Positions 24,960-34,511 of a DNA stretch of 64,000 bases are shown here, piece by piece. The DNA comes from an uncultured Aquimarina sp. (GTDB lineage Bacteria; Bacteroidota; Bacteroidia; Flavobacteriales; Flavobacteriaceae). The stretch is from positions 48,331-112,330 of the forward strand of contig CANMMM010000017.1 in NCBI GenBank assembly GCA_947498935.1, in the 5' to 3' direction. Position 1 is the first letter of the stretch, and each line of letters begins with the position of its first letter. Below the pieces are notes generated by a model. It was not told the origin of the DNA. It searched no databases and saw only the letters and a list, made by a program, of their open reading frames with translations. The position numbers and the translations under genes were made by a program.

Positions 24960-26183
24960 TTAGAATTCGTAAATGCTCATGCCGCTATAGAGTTTGGGTT
25001 CTATATACGTACTTTTTGGAGGCATTTTTAATCCTTGATCTGCAATTTTAGTGATTTGAGTCGCAGTAGCAGGAAATAATCCAAATCCAACAGCGATAGC
25101 TCCTTGATCTACCTTGTTTTTTATATACAAAGAATCATGTTTGCCATGTGCGTATTCGAGTCTGGTATCAGTTCTAGGATTTTGGATACCAAGTATAGGT
25201 GCTAATACTGTTTTGAATAAGATTTGTGTATCCAATTCCGATAAAGCATCTGTAAATTCATACATGTTTTTTCGAAGGTATAACGCATAGAACGTTCCAT
25301 CTAGGTACATGCTAAAATGGTGTGGCTTACTAGGCTTGTATACTTCGTTTCCCTTATTCTTGATTCTAAACCAAGTGTCTAGTTGAATTAAAAACTCTTC
25401 TTTGGATAAACCATTTAGATCTTTGACCAGTCTATTGAATTCGTAAATACGTAATTTCGATTCAGGGATCAAATAGCTCAGAAAAAACTGATAATTGTTA
25501 TCAGTAGTATCCATCATCTCCTGAGCCAGTAAATAGGAGGAAGCAGATCGGTGATGTCCATCAGCAATATACAGCGTAGGGATGGTGTCAAAAGCAGCTG
25601 CTAGTTGCTCGATAGTCGTGGCATCCGAAACTTTCCATAGATAATGAGTATCCTTATATGGTGTGGTGAATTCATATTCAGCTCTCTGGGAAGTGATGCG
25701 GTCTGTAAGGGTAGTGATCGTATCATGATCAGGATAGGTCAGTAATACAGGTTCTGCATTAAATCCTACTGTTTTTAAATATTCTTTAAAGGTATTTTCT
25801 CGCTCTTGTAAAGTGTTTTCATGTTTTTTGATCACATCTGTAGCGTACTCCTGTGTACTAGCTATAGCGATAATCCCACTAAAAACCTCTTGCATCGGAT
25901 CGACAATTTTATAGACATAATAGCAGGGTTCGGTATCCTGCTGTAAAATGGCTTCTTCTTTAAATTCAAAATATCGATTACGTACTAGTTTGTAGCGCTG
26001 TTCACCTGTAATATTTTTATCATACTTATACCCAGGATTAACAATATGCAAAAAAGAGTAGGGATTATACTGCATCTGAACAGTACGTTCTACCTCTGTA
26101 TAGTACTCATACGATTTAGAAACTACTAAATGTGCCTTATCTCTTGTAGGCCGAACTGCTTTAAAAGGACGTATTTTTGCCAT
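24960..26183 (-). CDS. DUF1015 domain-containing protein
   Basis: A 407-residue cytoplasmic protein of the conserved DUF1015 family, recognised by IRPFKAVRPTRDKA at the N-terminus, YYVYKI, the ADGHHRSASSYLLAQ motif near residue 210, and the C-terminal FGLFPATATQITKIADQGLKMPPKSTYIEPKL-type ending. The family has no established biochemical role; some members lie near serine metabolism genes. Here it is nine bases downstream of a 3-hydroxybutyryl-CoA dehydrogenase gene on the same strand, so the two form an operon. The GHH motif suggests a nucleotide- or metal-binding site, but this is inference. Confidence 0.9.
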   Translation of the reverse strand: MAKIRPFKAVRPTRDKAHLVVSKSYEYYTEVERTVQMQYNPYSFLHIVNPGYKYDKNITGEQRYKLVRNRYFEFKEEAILQQDTEPCYYVYKIVDPMQEVFSGIIAIASTQEYATDVIKKHENTLQERENTFKEYLKTVGFNAEPVLLTYPDHDTITTLTDRITSQRAEYEFTTPYKDTHYLWKVSDATTIEQLAAAFDTIPTLYIADGHHRSASSYLLAQEMMDTTDNNYQFFLSYLIPESKLRIYEFNRLVKDLNGLSKEEFLIQLDTWFRIKNKGNEVYKPSKPHHFSMYLDGTFYALYLRKNMYEFTDALSELDTQILFKTVLAPILGIQNPRTDTRLEYAHGKHDSLYIKNKVDQGAIAVGFGLFPATATQITKIADQGLKMPPKSTYIEPKLYSGMSIYEF

Positions 26184-26192
26184 AGCATAGTA

Positions 26193-27080
26193 TTATACAA
26201 ATTGTTTAGCTACTACAGTTGCTTTTTTATGTTCGCTATAATCGTAGAATCCTTCTCCACTCTTTACTCCTAGTTTTCCTGCTCTTACCATATTCACTAA
26301 TAGTGGGCAAGGTGCATATTTAGGATTTTTAAAACCGTCATATAGTACATTCATAATTGAAAGACACACATCCAATCCAATAAAATCAGCTAGTTGTAAT
26401 GGTCCCATCGGGTGTGCCATGCCTAGTTTCATTACCGTGTCTATTTCTGTTACTCCAGCAACTCCATTGTACAAAGTTTCAATAGATTCATTGATCATAG
26501 GCATTAAAATACGATTGGCTACAAATCCAGGATAGTCATTTACTGTTACAGGGATTTTATGCAATGTTTTAGACAGTTCCATGATACGATCTGTGACAGC
26601 ATCAGAAGTCGTATATCCTCGGATGATCTCTACGAGTTTCATGATCGGTACAGGATTCATAAAATGCATCCCGATTACCCGTTCAGGGCGTTTTGTAACT
26701 GCTGCAATCTGTGTAATCGAAATAGAAGAAGTATTGGTAGCTAGGATAGTATCTTCTGCACATGTATCACTCAATTGTTTAAAAATATCTAGCTTTAAAG
26801 CTACGTTTTCTGTGGCGGCTTCCACTACTAATTCTGCGTTTTCCACCCCTTCTTTAATAGACGTATAGGTAGTGATATTAGCAAGCGTGTCGGTTTTATC
26901 CGCTTCGGTTATTTTTTCTTTGGTTAGCATACGATCTAGGTTTTTAGTGATCGTACTGATTCCTTTATCCAATGCCTGTTGCGAAATATCGATCAATCGT
27001 ACCTTACATCCGTGTTGTGCAAATGTATGTGCGATACCATTTCCCATAGTTCCAGCACCAATAACAGCAATGTTTTTCAT
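26193..27080 (-). CDS. 3-hydroxybutyryl-CoA dehydrogenase
   Basis: A 295-residue NAD(P)-dependent enzyme interconverting 3-hydroxybutyryl-CoA and acetoacetyl-CoA, in fatty acid oxidation or short-chain acyl metabolism. The Rossmann motif IGAGTMGNG (residues 7-15), catalytic His139 and Glu151 in HFMNPVPIMKLVE, and the C-terminal FIGLDVCL and GVKSGEGFYDY motifs are canonical, in contrast to the divergent paralogue at 6.2-7.1 kb. It is the first gene of a two-gene unit with the DUF1015 gene. Aromatic-degradation paralogues (paaH) look similar, so no symbol is assigned. Confidence 0.94.
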   Translation of the reverse strand: MKNIAVIGAGTMGNGIAHTFAQHGCKVRLIDISQQALDKGISTITKNLDRMLTKEKITEADKTDTLANITTYTSIKEGVENAELVVEAATENVALKLDIFKQLSDTCAEDTILATNTSSISITQIAAVTKRPERVIGMHFMNPVPIMKLVEIIRGYTTSDAVTDRIMELSKTLHKIPVTVNDYPGFVANRILMPMINESIETLYNGVAGVTEIDTVMKLGMAHPMGPLQLADFIGLDVCLSIMNVLYDGFKNPKYAPCPLLVNMVRAGKLGVKSGEGFYDYSEHKKATVVAKQFV

Positions 27081-27236
27081 AGTTTAAAAGCGTATAGTGA
27101 GTGATGAGTTGTTTTAATTAGTGGTAGTTTTGATCAGCTACCAGTTATATGTAGCGTTTCTAGCTATTATTGATTAATATATATCCAAATAATAAGGCTT
27201 AAAAAATCACAAGAGAAAAACTAGGATGATGCCTCT

Positions 27237-28199
27237 TTATTTAAAGCAAGCAATCACCTGTAGCGCGACTTCTAGTGCTTTTTTTCCATGTGTTAGTGAT
27301 ACGATAGGAGTAGTATCCTGTAGAATTGCTTGTGCAAACGTATCCAATTCATCTAGAATCGCATTATTACACGGTACATCAGGATTATCAAAATAGATTT
27401 GTTTTTTTACTCCCTCTGCATTTTGCAATATCATCGCGAAATCATCGGGTTCTTCTGGTGCATCCTTCATTTTTACAACTTCGCATTTCTTTTCGTAGAA
27501 ATCTACAGAGATATAAGCATCCCGCTGAAAAAAGCGTACTTTACGCATGTTCTTAAGAGAGATTCTACTAGCGGTAAGATTGGCAACACACCCATTTTCA
27601 AACTCAATTCTAGCATTTGCAATATCGGGTGTATCACTAATGACCGAAACGCCACTAGCACTGATGTATTTTACTTCGGAATTTACAACACTCAGAATGG
27701 CGTCAATATCATGAATCATCAAATCTAATACCACAGGTACGTCTGTACCTCTAGGATTAAATTCTGCCAATCGATGTGCTTCTATAAACATAGGATTATC
27801 GATTTTTTCAGCCACTGCCGTAAAAGCAGGGTTGAATCGCTCTACATGCCCTACCTGTCCTTTTACCTTATACGTATTGGCTAATTCGATCAGTGCTTTT
27901 GCCTCCGTCACTGTATTGGTGATAGGTTTTTCTATAAATACATGTTTTCCAGCTTCGATAGCCTTTTTAGCAACTTCAAAATGTGCAAAAGTTGGAGTTA
28001 CAATATCCACTACATCCACAGCATCAATTAACGCATCGACAGAATTGAATAATGTATAACCAAATTCCGCTTGGATAGCTTTTGCTTGTGTTTCACTTGC
28101 ATCATAAAAACCTACAAGTTCATAACTGTTAGATTGTTCTAGAAGACGTAGATGGATTTTTCCAAGGTGACCAGCACCGAGTACTCCCGCTTTAAGCAT
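27237..28199 (-). CDS. Gfo/Idh/MocA family oxidoreductase
   Basis: A 320-residue NAD(P)-dependent dehydrogenase. The N-terminal Rossmann fold has GVLGAGHLGKIH (residues 5-16) and the EKP motif FIEKPITNT near residue 93-101, whose Lys is the usual catalytic residue. The C-terminal half is the beta-sheet substrate domain, with DLMIHDIDAIL. Substrates in the family range from sugars to biliverdin, and there is no informative neighbour, so specificity is open. It is divergently transcribed from pcm across a 228-base gap. Confidence 0.9.
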   Translation of the reverse strand: MLKAGVLGAGHLGKIHLRLLEQSNSYELVGFYDASETQAKAIQAEFGYTLFNSVDALIDAVDVVDIVTPTFAHFEVAKKAIEAGKHVFIEKPITNTVTEAKALIELANTYKVKGQVGHVERFNPAFTAVAEKIDNPMFIEAHRLAEFNPRGTDVPVVLDLMIHDIDAILSVVNSEVKYISASGVSVISDTPDIANARIEFENGCVANLTASRISLKNMRKVRFFQRDAYISVDFYEKKCEVVKMKDAPEEPDDFAMILQNAEGVKKQIYFDNPDVPCNNAILDELDTFAQAILQDTTPIVSLTHGKKALEVALQVIACFK

Positions 28200-28427
28200 A
28201 ATGTATGATTTTAGACAAAAATAGTATTATTTCTAATTTTTGGTTCTTAATTCTATCTAAAATGTAATAAATGCACAAAATAGCTCTTTTTAGCAACTAC
28301 TTTTACAAAGTAGATTCCTTAGTTTTTGAGACACAGAAACTTCGAATTTTGTTGATAGATTTTAGATTTCAACTATAGAAATAGATAAAATCTTTATGTA
28401 ATTTTACCCTTACAAAATGGTCCTTTT

Positions 28428-29075
28428 ATGAGTTTTAAAGATACACTTAAGCACGCAGGAAAAAGAAAGCAATTGGTAGATGTCCTAGCTAAGAAAGGGA
28501 TCAAAAATACAGCGGTACTAGCTGCGATCAATAAAATACCAAGACATCTGTTTATGGATTCGAGTTTCGAAGACCATGCCTACCAAGATAAAGCCTTTCC
28601 TATCGGAGCAGAGCAAACCATATCTCAGCCTTATACCGTAGCCTTTCAGTCAGAATTGTTAGAGGCAGAACGCGGGGATAAAGTATTAGAAATTGGTACA
28701 GGATCAGGGTACCAAACTGCTGTTTTGTGTGAACTAGGACTCAAAGTGTATAGTATCGAAAGGCAGCAAGAGTTATTTAAAAAAACCAAACTATTTTTAC
28801 CCAAATTAGGCTACAGACCCAAGTATCTGTCCTTTGGAGATGGTTATAAAGGGATGGCAGAATTTGCTCCGTATAAAGCCATTATTGTTACCGCAGGAGC
28901 ACCCTATGTGCCCAAACCATTATTAGGGCAATTAGAAATAGGAGGTAGGTTGATCATTCCCGTAGGTAATGATCCACAAATCATGACACTGCTCATTCGT
29001 AAATCGGCGACTCAGTTTGAAAAACACGAATTAGGAGAATTTAGATTCGTACCACTATTAGAAGACAAAAATTAG
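28428..29075 (+). CDS. pcm: Protein-L-isoaspartate O-methyltransferase
   Basis: Pcm uses S-adenosylmethionine to methylate L-isoaspartyl residues, starting repair of aged proteins. The 215-residue product has the family start region INKIPRHLFM, the substrate motif ISQPYTVAFQ and the SAM-binding motif VLEIGTGSGYQTAVL near residue 80-94, then VTAGAPYVPKPLLGQL and GGRLIIPVG. Length is typical. It is divergent from the Gfo/Idh gene and is not in an obvious operon with smpB, which lies opposite. Confidence 0.95.
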   Translation: MSFKDTLKHAGKRKQLVDVLAKKGIKNTAVLAAINKIPRHLFMDSSFEDHAYQDKAFPIGAEQTISQPYTVAFQSELLEAERGDKVLEIGTGSGYQTAVLCELGLKVYSIERQQELFKKTKLFLPKLGYRPKYLSFGDGYKGMAEFAPYKAIIVTAGAPYVPKPLLGQLEIGGRLIIPVGNDPQIMTLLIRKSATQFEKHELGEFRFVPLLEDKN

Positions 29076-29225
29076 AGACAATACCCATTCAGAAAAGCAT
29101 TTGCAGCACTACATTATACACTTAAGAATACGATACATGTTGCTACCTTTGGTCAACCATAAGTTTTGGTACTATAGTAATAGCATTCAAGATTACAATC
29201 ACAAAGTCTAGGAGGTTTAAGACTC

Positions 29226-29693
29226 CTACTTAAAATTCTTTTTAATACGATCTAAGGCACGTTTATTATCCCTATCCTTAATTGTTTCTCGTTTATCATA
29301 GATCTTTTTTCCTTTGGCTAGCACGATATCCAATTTGGCCAACCCCTTTTCATTGATAAATAAACGCGTAGGGATGATCGTTAGTCCAGAATTCTTAACC
29401 TCTTTCTCTAATTTGCGAAGCTCTCGTTTATTTAATAGTAGTTTACGTTCACTCTTTGGGTTGTGATTGAAGTAAGTAGCATGCGAATATTCTTCTATAT
29501 GCATATTGATTACAAATAATTCACCACCATTATGGAACTCACAGAAACTCTCTGCAATTCCAGCCTTCCCTTCTCTGATCGCCTTAATTTCGGTACCTGC
29601 TAATTTAATTCCAGCAGTATACTTGTCTAAAAATTCATATTCGAATTTAGCTTTTCTATTCAGGATGTTAATTGTATTCTTATTCTTACTCAT
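29226..29693 (-). CDS. smpB: SsrA-binding protein SmpB
   Basis: SmpB binds tmRNA and brings it to stalled ribosomes for trans-translation. The 155-residue protein has the family signatures INILNRKAKFEYEFLD, AGIKLAGTEIKAIREGKA and the basic tail KGKKIYDKRETIKDRDNKRALDR-type region at the C-terminus. Length and layout are normal. The tmRNA gene itself is not in the window. It converges with pcm across 150 bases. Confidence 0.97.
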   Translation of the reverse strand: MSKNKNTINILNRKAKFEYEFLDKYTAGIKLAGTEIKAIREGKAGIAESFCEFHNGGELFVINMHIEEYSHATYFNHNPKSERKLLLNKRELRKLEKEVKNSGLTIIPTRLFINEKGLAKLDIVLAKGKKIYDKRETIKDRDNKRALDRIKKNFK

Positions 29694-29838
29694 AATAAAT
29701 TCGCACTACCAATTGGCAAAGAAAACAAAAATACAAAAGCTTTGCATAATCAAACACCAATCAGGCTTTAATATTTAAAAGCAGTAGTTAAAAAGCGTAT
29801 GAGTATATCATAAATATGTAGTAAAGAAACTATGCGAT

Positions 29839-30198
29839 TTACGGTTCTTGAAACTGAATAGTAGAAATCTTTCCATCGGCATCTAGCTGAATCTCCATGA
29901 CCAAATCCATTTTTTCAAAAACGGCCGTATAACTATTGATACCCTCAGCGGTTTCTATAAATGTAAGCATATTTAATTTTCCAAATTGGGCGTGACATCC
30001 ATTGATAAATTGTGTAGTACCTTCTTTGGTCATTTCTTCTTGTAGCGAAACAGCATAGAGGTCAAAAACACCGTCTATATTCTGTGCATTAAAATGTTCC
30101 TGAAACGCCTTAGTAGCCGTTTCATACATAATAGCGTCTTGCGCGAATAAAGAATGACTAGTAGCCACAAAGAAGCATATAAGTAGATATTTATACAT
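29839..30198 (-). CDS. Exported DUF3887-like small protein
   Basis: A 119-residue protein with a cleavable signal peptide (MYKYLLICFFVATSHSLFAQ). The mature part resembles the DUF3887 fold, a small NTF2-like cone often attached to hydrolases: ATKAFQEHFNAQNIDGVFDLY followed by beta strands to IQFQEP. It stands alone here, without a fused hydrolase. No catalytic residues are evident. Function unknown. Confidence 0.78.
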   Translation of the reverse strand: MYKYLLICFFVATSHSLFAQDAIMYETATKAFQEHFNAQNIDGVFDLYAVSLQEEMTKEGTTQFINGCHAQFGKLNMLTFIETAEGINSYTAVFEKMDLVMEIQLDADGKISTIQFQEP

Positions 30199-30332
30199 AA
30201 CAAATAGATTTTAGGAATTGCAAAATACCCAACTTTTTCCATTTTTTAAAGGAATAATGAATTAAATTATTAGGAATCAGTGTAGTTACGTGTTTTATAG
30301 TGTAGTATATGAATGCCGTATGTTAGCCACTG

Positions 30333-31436
30333 TTATTCAGTAGTAGTCAGGGCTAATAAAATAACTTGATTCAGCTGTTCCTCAGGAGGGTTAAAATTAT
30401 TATCTGACACCAGTATCAAAGTCTGTGTGCCATCCGGTAATAGCGGTCCTAGGGTAATCCCTTCTATATTATCTACAATCGATCGAGTAAGCTGATTTCT
30501 CACCGATTCAAAATCAAACAATAAGGTCTTGGTAGCAGTGTTTATAGTGCTAGGCAATACCACATTATCTAACGTATCTGTAGCCTGTGCGCTATCTACC
30601 AAATAGATTTTAACAGTATTTCCTTGACTTCCATAGCCCGCAACATACCCGCGTTCTATGATTAGAAATTGTTCAGCCCCCAGTTGTAGCAATGCAGTAA
30701 CGCCATTAACTGCAAAATCGCCTTTAGGATCCTTACTCAATGCATCTAAGGCATACGTAAATTGTCGATCCGCTTTTCCTGTAGCAGCATTAAAATGTGT
30801 AATTCTCACAGGCGCACCCCCCGAGCTAAAACTAGGTTCCTCACCATCTTTTACTAGCGGTAATTCCATGGCTGCCCAATAACCATCATTGGTTATATCG
30901 GTAGTAATCCCCTCAAAAGAAGCATTGTGTCTCGGTTGGTTACCAGCCGAATCATTAGGAGTGAAATAGGTAGGTAATTCTAGATCAGATAGCAGCTTTC
31001 CAGCAGCATTGGTTGTAAAAATACGAGGGGATTTTTGATGCTTAATATCCCCCTCACTAGTGAATATAAAACGGCCATTCTCCACTAACTGTATAGATTC
31101 CAAGTCCAGTACACTCCTAGTGGTTGCGGTAGTGTCTTCTAGTACTCGAATCAGCGTATCAATTTCAATATCAGTTATTTTATGTGCATTAATAGCTATA
31201 GTTGCCCTGTAGAATCTTGGTTTTTTAGCATCATCACATACCATATAATAAGTCTCATCAGCTGCTTGATATGTAATTCCCGATAGCCCTCCGATGGTAT
31301 CATGATCAAAAATAGTATCATTAGTGATCACATACTCATCTAAGTATTGGATCGCAAAATTTTGTTGCGCAGTACTCACATAAGAACCATATAAGAGACT
31401 AATACTAAATAGAAGAAAAGACCAAGGATGTTTCAT
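30333..31436 (-). CDS. Exported esterase-like protein of the phytase-like family
   Basis: A 367-residue exported protein with a signal peptide (cleavage near STAQQ, residue 24). The body matches the 'esterase-like activity of phytase' family: GGLSGITYQAADETYYMVCDDAK, LDLESIQLVENG, FEGITTD and DNIEGITLGPLL are its recurring beta-propeller signatures. Substrate and activity are not established for most members. It lies between a DUF3887-like protein and repeat A3, all minus strand. No T9SS tail or lipobox is present, so it is probably periplasmic. Confidence 0.85.
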   Translation of the reverse strand: MKHPWSFLLFSISLLYGSYVSTAQQNFAIQYLDEYVITNDTIFDHDTIGGLSGITYQAADETYYMVCDDAKKPRFYRATIAINAHKITDIEIDTLIRVLEDTTATTRSVLDLESIQLVENGRFIFTSEGDIKHQKSPRIFTTNAAGKLLSDLELPTYFTPNDSAGNQPRHNASFEGITTDITNDGYWAAMELPLVKDGEEPSFSSGGAPVRITHFNAATGKADRQFTYALDALSKDPKGDFAVNGVTALLQLGAEQFLIIERGYVAGYGSQGNTVKIYLVDSAQATDTLDNVVLPSTINTATKTLLFDFESVRNQLTRSIVDNIEGITLGPLLPDGTQTLILVSDNNFNPPEEQLNQVILLALTTTE

Positions 31437-31503
31437 GTAATAAATGTATAATAGAAAGCTAGTATTGAGCGATAAAATAACGTTAAATTAAGTAGAATGA
31501 TTA

Positions 31504-31591
31504 GGGCGTTACCACAAGGGTCGGGCTATCCGTTTCAATTCCTCGCCTTCCTAAGGTCAGGCTGTGGGATTTCCACTGCTATCCCTAACGC
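31504..31591 (-). repeat. Repeat family A, copy A3
   Basis: An 88-bp minus-form copy (GGGCGTTACCACAAGGG to CTATCCCTAACGC). It lies 36 bases downstream of the endonuclease I stop and forms an inverted pair with A4 around that gene. Confidence 0.93.
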
Positions 31592-31627
31592 GGTAGGCGT
31601 GTATATTGAGCAGTATACATACCATTA

Positions 31628-33589
31628 CTATTTAATAAACCGCTCTACATGTCGTTTTTGACCACTGTATATAAGTGCAGTATATATACCTTTGGGCAAG
31701 TGATGTATCGCTATTGATTGCCGTATGATTGAAGTAGTATGAAAAACAGTCGTACCCCTACTATCTAAGATTACTACCTTGGTTATTGTGTCTAGCCCAG
31801 TAAAATAAATTGTACCCTTACTAGGATTCGGAAGGATGCTAATAATCGGTTGCCTATGTGTAGCGACTGATAATGTATGCTTCCATTCCACACCGACTTG
31901 ATTACCCCAGATATGTTCCACTAATTCAGGGTGATCGATAAAAGGATTGCGATTTCGCTGCCATTCATAGATTACATTATTTCGATGCATCTCAAAATCA
32001 TCTGGCGGATCACTACGATGCCATTCCAGTAGTACATTCAGATCCCCTAATTGTCCAGTTGTCGTATTCGCAGGATCACCAGGAACTACTTTTAGGCCTT
32101 TATAGCGAGTGGCTAAAAAAAAGATAGATCGCGCTACATCGCCCTTCCAGCTTCCTTGCGTAGCTTCGGGTCCCGTATACTCTCCATAATCCTGATTGCT
32201 TCGGGCACTATTCTCAGGACCATCTGCAGCCCTTAATCCATGCGCATCTGTATTGGCGTGTCTTAGTGAATCTGCGTTTGTAGTTGTATATATAGCGATC
32301 CCATCTGCAATTGCATCCTCTTTGATACTAAAAAAGTTGCCTCTAGACCTTGGATATGTATGTTCTCGGTTCCATTTTCCAGTAGCGCTACTACCACTGG
32401 TCTGAAAATCGACTTTAGCACGTTCTTCCTCAGAGTATACTAACCATACCTTATTACTATTCAAGGGACTCTGATCCGCTTCTTTTAAAATAGCGATCGC
32501 ATCTGCGTACGTATGCGCCCGCACAGTAGTAGGATCAGCAATAATACGGCGTAGTTGATGCGACAGTGCATTACTGGTCAATCCATCTAAAGAGGTATAA
32601 TACTGTTCTGGAGCAGTACTCTGTACTTCGGTATAGGTAGGAGCAATAGGCGTACCCCAGCGAGCTACCGAAAAATCATTATCGATCAATGCAATTGATA
32701 GATAGTCATTAAGACGTATAAAGCCAGATGGAATTGTCGTGAATCGAACAATGATTTCCTCATCTCCTTCATCATCCGAATCATTGATGGTCTGAATAGT
32801 AGTTCGTGCAGTTTGCATGCCACTAGGGATCACTACCGAAGTAGTACCCGTATAATCCTCCATCGAGAATCCTTGATTGGTTATATCTAGCTCGATCATC
32901 GTATCACTAGCTACAGCGGTTTGTGCAATCAGTACGATGTCAAAAGCAGTGCCTTCTTGTAGCTCATTAGTAGATACAGATAGTGTCATTCCATTAAATT
33001 GTATACCACTACCATCATTAGGCATACCAGGAGTTGGAGATTTTACTTCATAATTTCCGTCATCTGTACGTTGTATAGATTCTGATGTTTTTTTATTGTT
33101 TTCATCCTCATTGATTTGTGCCGTAACTCCTAATAATTGCATCAATGCTGTATCATCTGCATCATCCGTATCGTATACTACGGCATCGATTAATCCTGTC
33201 GTAGTAGCCAATGTTCCGTTTTCGAAATCACTTATAGGAGCACGGTAAATAGCTACGGCATCCGCTCCGTTTTGTAATGTGCTAGAGAACAAACGAAACT
33301 GAGGCACAGGCGATAGCTCAGGTCCGCCAAGTACCAAGATACCATTAGCATCCGTCATATATCCATCTAAATCTAATGCCAAATAACTGGAGTCCATCCC
33401 ATTTTCTGATCCATTAAACAGCACTACAATATATCCATCTAGTGCATAATTAGGCGTTATAGATTTTAATTCTATGATTTCTTGTGTATCAGTACTAGGA
33501 GTATCACTATCAATTTCATTGATCACTACTTGACCAAAACAGAGTGAAGAACAGAGGAAGGATACGAAAAAGGGATACGAAAAATTCAT
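31628..33589 (-). CDS. Secreted endonuclease I family nuclease with T9SS sorting domain
   Basis: A 653-residue secreted nuclease. After a signal peptide (ends near CFGQ) there is a lamin-tail-like N-terminal region (VVINEIDSDTPS), a Calx-beta-like domain (about 195-310), and then the endonuclease I (NucM/EndA) domain with WNREHTYPRS, whose His is the expected catalytic residue, and YGEYTGPEATQGSWKGDVAR. The last 75 residues (ISILPNPSKGTIYFTG to LPKGIYTALIYSG) are a type IX secretion sorting tail, so it should reach the cell surface or medium and degrade extracellular DNA for nutrients. It sits between inverted repeats A3 and A4. Confidence 0.92.
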   Translation of the reverse strand: MNFSYPFFVSFLCSSLCFGQVVINEIDSDTPSTDTQEIIELKSITPNYALDGYIVVLFNGSENGMDSSYLALDLDGYMTDANGILVLGGPELSPVPQFRLFSSTLQNGADAVAIYRAPISDFENGTLATTTGLIDAVVYDTDDADDTALMQLLGVTAQINEDENNKKTSESIQRTDDGNYEVKSPTPGMPNDGSGIQFNGMTLSVSTNELQEGTAFDIVLIAQTAVASDTMIELDITNQGFSMEDYTGTTSVVIPSGMQTARTTIQTINDSDDEGDEEIIVRFTTIPSGFIRLNDYLSIALIDNDFSVARWGTPIAPTYTEVQSTAPEQYYTSLDGLTSNALSHQLRRIIADPTTVRAHTYADAIAILKEADQSPLNSNKVWLVYSEEERAKVDFQTSGSSATGKWNREHTYPRSRGNFFSIKEDAIADGIAIYTTTNADSLRHANTDAHGLRAADGPENSARSNQDYGEYTGPEATQGSWKGDVARSIFFLATRYKGLKVVPGDPANTTTGQLGDLNVLLEWHRSDPPDDFEMHRNNVIYEWQRNRNPFIDHPELVEHIWGNQVGVEWKHTLSVATHRQPIISILPNPSKGTIYFTGLDTITKVVILDSRGTTVFHTTSIIRQSIAIHHLPKGIYTALIYSGQKRHVERFIK

Positions 33590-33672
33590 GAATGATTGCG
33601 CTTAAGTTGGTACTGCAATGTATGCATATTCTTAGCAGTACACGTTATGCAGGTATTAAGACTTTGTACATT

Positions 33673-33768
33673 GAAGAGGTTTAAGCTTTTTCGATGTACG
33701 CGAACATCGACGATGATGAGGGCAAAAGATCATTTTGTAGCCATTAGCAAAAAAAAATACACCACTTC
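33673..33768. repeat. Repeat family B, internally deleted copy B8
   Basis: Both ends are present (GAAGAGGTTTAAGC and ACACCACTTC) with the CGCGAACATCG and GGCAAAAGATC blocks, but the central segment is missing, leaving 96 bp. Confidence 0.75.
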
Positions 33769-33873
33769 AATAAAAAAAGCAATAAAAATGTAACATTAGT
33801 AAGTTTTTAACGTCTTTTAAGAATGTGTTAATGTATTAAAACAAGCAAACTGAATTAAATGATTGCATAGCGT

Positions 33874-33999
33874 ATGAAATTCTACAATGATTCTAATTCT
33901 TCTTCCAATAAGAAAAGCGCTTATTTTTTTATAGGTTTTTTAATCATAGCGATACTTTCTATGGTTATTGTAGCGTGGCAGCTAGAATTTATAGAATAG
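33874..33999 (+). CDS. Small single-span membrane protein (41 residues)
   Basis: An ATG-TAG frame encoding 41 residues: a polar, Ser/Asn/Lys-rich N-terminus then one strong transmembrane helix (YFFIGFLIIAILSMVIVAW) and a short tail. The positive residues before the helix predict a cytoplasmic N-terminus. No family is recognised. It lies alone in a 920-base gap between endonuclease I and GH5, just before repeat A4. A real gene is plausible because the composition is clearly that of a membrane protein, but chance cannot be excluded. Confidence 0.5.
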   Translation: MKFYNDSNSSSNKKSAYFFIGFLIIAILSMVIVAWQLEFIE

Positions 34000-34026
34000 C
34001 ACGTATACTTCCATATGATCTTATTT

Positions 34027-34114
34027 GCGTTAGGGATAGCAGAGTAAATCCCACAGCTCGACCTTAGGAGAGCGAGGAATTGGAACGGATAGCCCGACCC
34101 CTGTGGTAACGCCC
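34027..34114 (+). repeat. Repeat family A, copy A4
   Basis: An 88-bp plus-form copy (GCGTTAGGGATAGCAG to TAACGCCC), inverted relative to A3. It differs from others in AGAGTAAATCCCACAGCTCGACC, which changes the GTGG/CCAC hairpin to one with a broken stem. Confidence 0.92.
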
Positions 34115-34511
34115 AAAAAAAAGTAAAGACACCACTTCACTATACAGTATTGTGTTCTACTACCTAGTTGTATAATATATTGATAACTAGTTGGGTAGAG
34201 CAGTGGTAAATGAGATTTTTTTTAAAAAAGAGTGTACTTTATCGAATAAATGTACCTTTGTCGTTTTTTCCTACGTGAAATAAAGGGGGGAAAATTGATT
34301 TGTTTGTAAAATGTTGTATATTAAGGGATTGTTTGTTTTTGCTACTTTTTTTAAGAGTAGAAATCAAAAAAAGCAAACAATTTAAGGTGTGTAGTAACTA
34401 GCATTAAAGCCCTAAATATACCAATACACCGCAAAAAAAATAATTTAAACACAAGAAGCATAAAGCAGATTAGATACCAATCTAGTAGTATGCAAAACTA
34501 AATTCAAAACT
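34115..34511 (+). promoter_or_regulatory. Long leader of the GH5 gene
   Basis: A gene-free stretch with a TACCTTTG -7 match at 34253-34260 and several A/T runs, ending about 250 bases before the GH5 start. If that promoter is used, the transcript has a long untranslated leader. A lone ACACCACTTCAC at 34128-34139 resembles a repeat B terminus. No riboswitch is recognised. Confidence 0.35.
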
